17,137 bases of DNA from JBMYRH01 sp049602155 (lineage in GTDB: Bacteria > Myxococcota_A > UBA9042 > PHBI01 > JBMYRH01), in the NCBI GenBank assembly GCA_049602155.1, contig JBMYRH010000052.1, forward strand, positions 1-17,137, given 5' to 3'. Both the position numbers and the translations under genes were made by a program. How positions within the stretch are numbered: the first letter of the stretch is position 1; each line of letters starts with the position of its first letter. The notes under the pieces are model-generated. The model was not told where the DNA came from. It saw nothing but the letters and a program-made list of their open reading frames with translations, and searched no databases. Below, in pieces: positions 16,201 to 17,137 of the stretch.

Positions 16201-16850
16201 GCCTCGAAGTAGAGGGTGACCGAGGGCTTGGCGACCACTGAGTCGTCGCATGACTCGGCGGCGGTGGGTTCACCTGTGGCGGCGGCTTGGCAGAGGCGGA
16301 TGGCGCTCGCCGCACCGGCGGCGTTGCTCGGCGTGGTCCGCTCTCCTGGGTTGTTAGTCCCATTGCCCACGGGGGTTGCAGGGATGCCCGGGGCGGCTTG
16401 TATCTCAAGGGGTACATCGACCTCTTTGTGGCGCCCTGCCTCAAGGACAAACATCTGGGAGCGACCATAATAGACGAGGTCACCGGGCGGATCGGGTCCG
16501 CCGTCGGGGTTGGGCTCGTAGACCTCGATGACGACCCCGAGGTTTATGCCATAGCTCAGGCCATCAAAGGTCAGGTTGTCCGCGCCGCCGAGCTTGACGA
16601 AGCTCTTGCTGGCGTCGCTCGAAGAGCGGCCCGAGAAGCGCTGCGTGACCGCCCTCGGGTTGCCTTCTTCGTCGACCCCATCGGGCCAGACCTGGAGCTC
16701 GCCTCGGAGGTAGAGGTCGTCCTCGCTAAAATCCGGCGCGCCATCAGGCCAGGAGAAGATGAGCTCCATGCTACCAGCCTGCTGGGCCTCGCAGCCCTGC
16801 GTAAACCAAATACCCATCGAAAGGCATAGCGCTAGCCCTAGGCGTCTCAA
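7275..16850 (-). CDS. Giant surface lipoprotein: Ig-like stalk, cysteine-rich modules, twelve Kelch motifs
   Basis: About 3191 residues. It starts with a lipoprotein-like signal (M-R-R then a hydrophobic stretch, T-Q-G-C with Cys20; the -3 Thr makes the lipobox weak) and an N-terminal beta region (about 20-165). A stalk of Ig-like domains follows to about 1800, with recurring D-x-T-x-P linkers and D-A-A-[GQ]-N turns and two sets of duplicated modules of about 235 residues. A cysteine-rich section (about 1905-2108) holds an inserted PKD/cupredoxin-like beta domain. One more Ig-like domain (about 2130-2265) precedes twelve Kelch motifs (about 2325-3040; typical H-A-M-x-Y-D...G-G), interrupted by a 12-cysteine insert. 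A C-terminal beta-sandwich covers about 3045-3191. The likely place is the outer surface, as adhesin, carbohydrate- or protein-binding structure; the ligand is unknown. The TTG at 16850 was chosen: GGAGG lies five bases upstream, whereas the GTG at 16856 overlaps that ribosome site. An in-frame stop lies shortly upstream, so no longer start exists. The whole frame is uninterrupted. Confidence 0.95.
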   Translation of the reverse strand: MRRLGLALCLSMGIWFTQGCEAQQAGSMELIFSWPDGAPDFSEDDLYLRGELQVWPDGVDEEGNPRAVTQRFSGRSSSDASKSFVKLGGADNLTFDGLSYGINLGVVIEVYEPNPDGGPDPPGDLVYYGRSQMFVLEAGRHKEVDVPLEIQAAPGIPATPVGNGTNNPGERTTPSNAAGAASAIRLCQAAATGEPTAAESCDDSVVAKPSVTLYFEAPNATRALLANDAAFSLGLKEVTLKDLTPIEGTLYRYPGDWDLNAGLPEGTGDGLRSVYVKLENALGLQGKARSHAVILDTTRPTLSIVLSPEQDAYAPGSTIELLVAANEALSAPPNIVLGGDTLSGEKSDSGAFILTLPQATDDTTLALEVTIQDAAQNAASWSRDLVIDATPPALVEDSEVLSGGIDTLCAFEKDFNGSACTPGEESWSYAPLSTLEVSFELTEAAPERDSVTGAILSPTLRVGPYSVKESCLVTETEGPLSVSCNFTLPESEQTTEQTFEVSVSLRDAAQNESTLSLGSIQYSPSAPSAFALGQPVPAYNAPGCVINLSVGVLNGVPETVTLAENEGSGLQCERAQGAQVTPTTHPFTCTCSDDVSPGAHTFIAEGTDYFGRTWSSPLEATIIYDPIAPTVIEESITLTGGVDEECLFLTDYKGTNCEMGAMGWSFSSTDEISLSFRVTESFPALDPASGEVLAPPLRIGPFLEPSACEATADDTGLDVTCVTQLPDTGVNQDIEVSVTLRDLAGNEASPPLGIIRHAPQVPSAAIIGQPSPLYNQADCQISVSVGVSGGIPKTLELVSSAADALKCERTEGLVPTFDTHPFTCTCTGAIARGGHTLSATGTDYFDRPFDAGIITIVYVDPTPPQVWGPAVISGQSETIAPPLCPLDCEGSLAECLAFCGGDLECDAECDAMMIGCESEPDILDGALPFSSVPPVLLTQDDVFTVQIALKAESIGTDLDFENASYGESIDPQTSQVSLGQVPLTLIDIQPSTLNAEMLISTWQATIDKQAHASAEGPVLSIQGVLFDAVGNETLLSDALSCPTPTAILDFTSPTVTLTEPFWHVMDYDDLPALPFITSPDTAQVSYEAWPCPPDAGVSCFGGLDTLGSGDLGGWAGFGEAIPRDTDTVSGGGTKGQWEFEPDPDGILGEGLYGISAALTDAVGLPSACVGPPASTGCWLGVLEIDLSAPTIEVTDFEAPPIIGGSQVDGLVEISAIISDTLARANSAHNRLNYALRLANQTLFDTSQEGFGACDGPTPNCCESSPNCCTTSWAQGGQQASLHCSIQLAQDTPSGVYQLLFEASDATHEGTEATTVVAGEIKVDNTPPSVTQVTPVPELGALIPAGSNIQVSLTFTEPVVASNDTLLAFHNGHAQGPPTGVLELAQVTEGLATVHTWVGSTAPTKLSGAYSLALNQMTFSDALGNAHTPDDQVEAFVLDTSFPTVTGASLSVDRSPDSMSAQDGYAGLGDRVVVTLEIAEGEDWEPQQSQLSVGGLPMTHHPATDTAPHSWEATLVSGHEIYSGSRSLQGSITDAAGNVTELTSALESPPEVVIDVTRPTLNLATFVPLDGELAGSGQALYASLSFNEPVTIVSDSLTAKMYSPLQLDPEGPPDGVITLSKASNAELTATGHQWSAVVNNDSSKTPSGIYTIAPVAHDLAGNPYQDEAIEAFVVDTDHPEVIDVHLTVKSEGELANHPPMAGYAGIGDRIVILPDVEGEMGESWEPTSSWMSLDGVALTLAGEGAGFELLVTEEAHRNLIGERTLEGAIIDEAGNETLLTAALLDAPPEAWPTITIDARAPNLVVSPQLDRCDGYAPAVEADNRLHVKGDWDVAMDCPTSWGAQSCTDPASPEETRISAPIRMTFVLDEALNHDLSSVYVTQGDTIQTVTVDRCASEENKLVAWYTPTGEITCLADSCCDGVCGEGEHCGNCPEDCGACPETGCGNKVCEPYPYAVVHSVALPPSDVDATGYTYLDINAGDTIHWTYTGAISDPGIAEHELWVFGDWGETYFERILEWGEGVDQRFEVPGHYTTTAEILTDDGFLTYQVSIYVAPTDDTEDCESCSDDCGECACVPSCEGKTCGDDGCGGSCGVCGLGHTCEDDVCVNPGWISEDVVTIEVSDLAGNLTTLSDATLVRDLSPPEAPSVAEIGQITYERYPWGADGQELNSSRVLGLEGSVEPNANVQIYSGANPAQAQRLVPGALDGFQVAHDGSFIAQLLPGDVGSVYIQVQDRAGNLHDADPHQAGARASLVRDVSWTASLGGKVSGSLVENPHGFDATRAWEKTLHSNDAETPDDVSKLGQSDDSTLRTLGASNWHQLANLTRPLDRLGHAMAYDSARGVSVSFGGLDHTFNGPSGYFMDTWEYTGETWTEVTPAGQRPSSRARHAMIYDSQRGVTVLFGGSQVNEDGWFEYRGDTWEWDGLNWTERTFSGPTPPARAWHQMAYDSKRGVTVLFGGSAETIEHSDGDDTVRLTIFEDLWEYDGESWVERDVAPDPETLCEEVGGFWYECAIWQSCCGAYTCESYLNDEYGNCCDWGESPPECTAGCICPYGEVWDRLIGCRPTDTCNDPGVRRPRGRETGAMAYDPERGVIVMTGGFGKDSDLNDHWEWDGTTWIEGPEPLGQGGEGLFDHDLVYDPIRQSLVMFLGLDLLRYEAGDLEGLEEGELAWISEPVSDGAGSTDPSDFMHAEMIYDARRDRLVFYTGDKLGEWDRERLSERPTVLDEDLSPSTRIGHAMVYDPVRGQTLMCGGDVYSFASVPNYTSSATWGWDGGRWEKLANASGIMEPSGLTLSFDTHLGRVLAGAHDSSSGLLGVWEPTYYSSGLAWYDVIPPSEGPLGRRDHAAAYDADEQTLIIHGGANIGGTMGILNHETWLFDVTSQTWSEGTQGSGSTEGPGARYGHAMVYDPATQLTLLHGGMCPSSAPEEEEPFTLCPAEDLWQWGEQAHQWTSISIQGGPDAQSPTPRSEHLMASAPNLGGVLMMYGDGQEDIWLWEHEGNTWTEIPQTGSTPGARIGSALSWDTDRQRALLFGGIAPLSADLGSLAGLDLLWEWNPQSQGRPGQAFRVAWPYAKVEREVTFTSISLTWRASGHGYVETEGGCTEQGGVELHAWIDGRWTPLTTLPEGPDTLTWSASDPEESASLFFGQPGQKSLHFGVTPQHPNGCGPNYGRIESDYVAVTVHYRLPAESP
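7740..9870 (-). repeat. Twelve Kelch motifs (beta-propeller region)
   Basis: Motifs of the form R-x-x-H-A-M-x-Y-D-x-x-R-G-x-x-V-L-F-G-G, each followed by a W-E-[WY]-x-G-x-x-W strand in the best cases, occur near 9855, 9695, 9510, 9095, 8940, 8765, 8630, 8465, 8300, 8125, 7925 and 7775. The eighth and eleventh are degenerate. Kelch propellers usually have six or seven blades, so twelve could make two six-bladed propellers. No galactose-oxidase-type active site is evident; binding is the more likely role. Confidence 0.85.
9143..9360 (-). other. Twelve-cysteine insert between Kelch motifs 3 and 4
   Basis: About 72 residues with twelve cysteines interrupt the propeller region. The second half has a C-x-C-P-x-G-E-V-W-D-x-x-x-G-C pattern resembling small disulfide-rich modules of the TIL/EGF sort. 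It contains no Kelch consensus, so it probably projects from a loop between blades. Confidence 0.7.
10530..11103 (-). other. Cysteine-rich modules with an inserted beta domain
   Basis: Within the giant protein. Unit 1 (11041-11101) has cysteines as C-x3-C-x5-C-x2-C-x3-C-G-x-C with an acidic E-D/D-D before the last pair. Unit 2 opens at 11024-11000 (C-G-N-K-V-C-E-P) and closes at 10676-10638 (E-D-C-E-S-C-S-D-D-C-G-E-C), with about 108 residues of beta-rich PKD- or cupredoxin-like sequence between. Unit 3 (about 10640-10530) is of the C-G-D-D-G-C-G-G-S-C-G type, known from many deltaproteobacterial surface proteins. Most likely disulfide-bonded extracytoplasmic folds. Confidence 0.75.
11465..12890 (-). 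repeat. Tandem duplication B of a ~235-residue double Ig-like module
   Basis: Two copies (about 12890-12200 and 12200-11465) share an E-P-V strand near the start, G-P-P-x-G-V, a G-Y-A-G-[LI]-G-D-R-[VI]-V strand, W-E-P and D-[AE]-A-G-N turns. They lack the cysteines of duplication A, so these are a different pair with the same period, about 710 bases. Confidence 0.8.
14280..15690 (-). repeat. Tandem duplication A of a ~235-residue double Ig-like module
   Basis: Two copies (about 15690-14980 and 14979-14280) share a [ST]-G-G-[IV]-D start with nearby Cys, an L-R-[IV]-G-P strand, a Y-N-x-x-x-C entry to the second domain, T-H-P-F-T-C-T-C and G-T-D-Y-F-x-R. Cysteine positions are conserved between copies, suggesting conserved disulfides. 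The period is about 710 bases. Confidence 0.8.
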
Positions 16851-16854
16851 CTGC

Positions 16855-16861
16855 ACCTCCT
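16855..16861 (-). promoter_or_regulatory. Strong Shine-Dalgarno that decides the start of the giant gene
   Basis: The minus strand reads AGGAGGT here, with five bases between GGAGG and the TTG at 16850. The alternative GTG codon (16856-16854) begins inside the element itself, so it is unlikely to be the main start. The two choices differ by two residues and do not change the signal peptide call. Confidence 0.7.
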
Positions 16862-16886
16862 CTCTTGATTCCGAGTCGAAAGGATA

Positions 16887-17137
16887 TCAGAGCCGCTGTG
16901 AAAAAGGGGGAGGCGTCGTGACGAGCGCTCTTACTCCGCGGACAGGTGGTAGTGCACCCTGGCCTCGTATCAGTTGTCTGTACGCGGACTTGGAACCCGT
17001 CATCTCTCGTGCCTCAGGTGTCTTCGCTTGGGGGAGGTGATCGTCTTGTTGTGAGGGGAAGTATCCAATTCTTGGATCTCCCTCGGGGTTGCCGGTGTCG
17101 TAGCTCATCCAGAAGAGCTGACCGTCGCCGGTAAAGC
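16887..17137 (-). CDS. Possible C-terminal fragment of a gene running off the right edge
   Basis: An open minus-strand frame enters from the edge and stops at TGA 16889-16887, about 36 bases before the giant gene's start. The first 20 or so residues (containing G-D-G-Q-L-F-W-M-S-Y-D-T-G-N-P) show strong G/C at third codon positions, like real genes here; the remaining 60 are less biased and look unlike a folded domain. Either a true C-terminus with a disordered tail or a coding end followed by chance open frame. No family recognised. If real, it may sit in one operon with the giant gene. Confidence 0.35.
   Translation of the reverse strand, partial: FTGDGQLFWMSYDTGNPEGDPRIGYFPSQQDDHLPQAKTPEAREMTGSKSAYRQLIRGQGALPPVRGVRALVTTPPPFSQRL

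Noticed and set aside
16854..16856. GTG as start of the giant gene
   Set aside because: The codon lies within the Shine-Dalgarno; TTG six bases on has proper spacing. The difference is two residues.
16863..16920. Promoter for the giant gene (TTCACA and TATCCT-like elements)
   Set aside because: The two elements are not at workable spacing and the alternatives match poorly, so no call was made.

Overview
This GC-rich window carries five complete genes and one fragment, all on the minus strand, so transcription runs from high to low coordinates. I see no tRNA, rRNA, CRISPR array, transposase or attachment site, and no gap over about 280 bases. The gene content suggests a predatory or myxobacteria-like lineage (Myxococcota, Bradymonadia or a relative). 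The signs are a eukaryote-type Ser/Thr kinase ending in an AgmX/PglI-type domain, a giant Ig/Kelch lipoprotein with CGDDGCGG-type cysteine modules, and FlgO/CsgG-like periplasmic proteins. This assignment is inference; there is no marker gene.

Right to left: a possible 3' fragment of a gene runs off the right edge (16887-17137). Next comes a 9.6-kb gene for a surface lipoprotein of about 3191 residues (7275-16850). It has an N-terminal beta domain, a long stalk of Ig-like modules including two separate tandem duplications of about 235 residues, cysteine-rich modules, twelve Kelch motifs and a C-terminal beta-sandwich. After 68 bp comes a membrane Ser/Thr kinase (5116-7206) with an intact catalytic core, a Pro-Glu repeat, one membrane segment and a periplasmic AgmX/PglI-like C-terminus. 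After 95 bp with a promoter-like sequence there is a tight three-gene operon: a 961-residue exported protein with FlgO/CsgG-like, transglutaminase-like and TPR regions (2135-5020), a TlpA-type thioredoxin (1489-2118), and a protein with a duplicated FlgO/CsgG-like domain, a PEGA-like segment and a C-terminal membrane helix (117-1484). Gaps inside the operon are 16 bp and 4 bp.

Every product appears to work at or across the cell envelope. The kinase could pass a signal from cytoplasm to periplasm. The three-gene operon looks like a periplasmic processing or sensing module with a thiol-redox protein, and the giant lipoprotein is a large surface display or adhesion structure rich in cysteines. 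That these form one functional system is a hypothesis from proximity and shared compartment. The most unusual things seen are the nested domain insertion inside a cysteine unit of the giant protein, the kinase-AgmX/PglI architecture, and the transglutaminase/TlpA/duplicated-FlgO operon.
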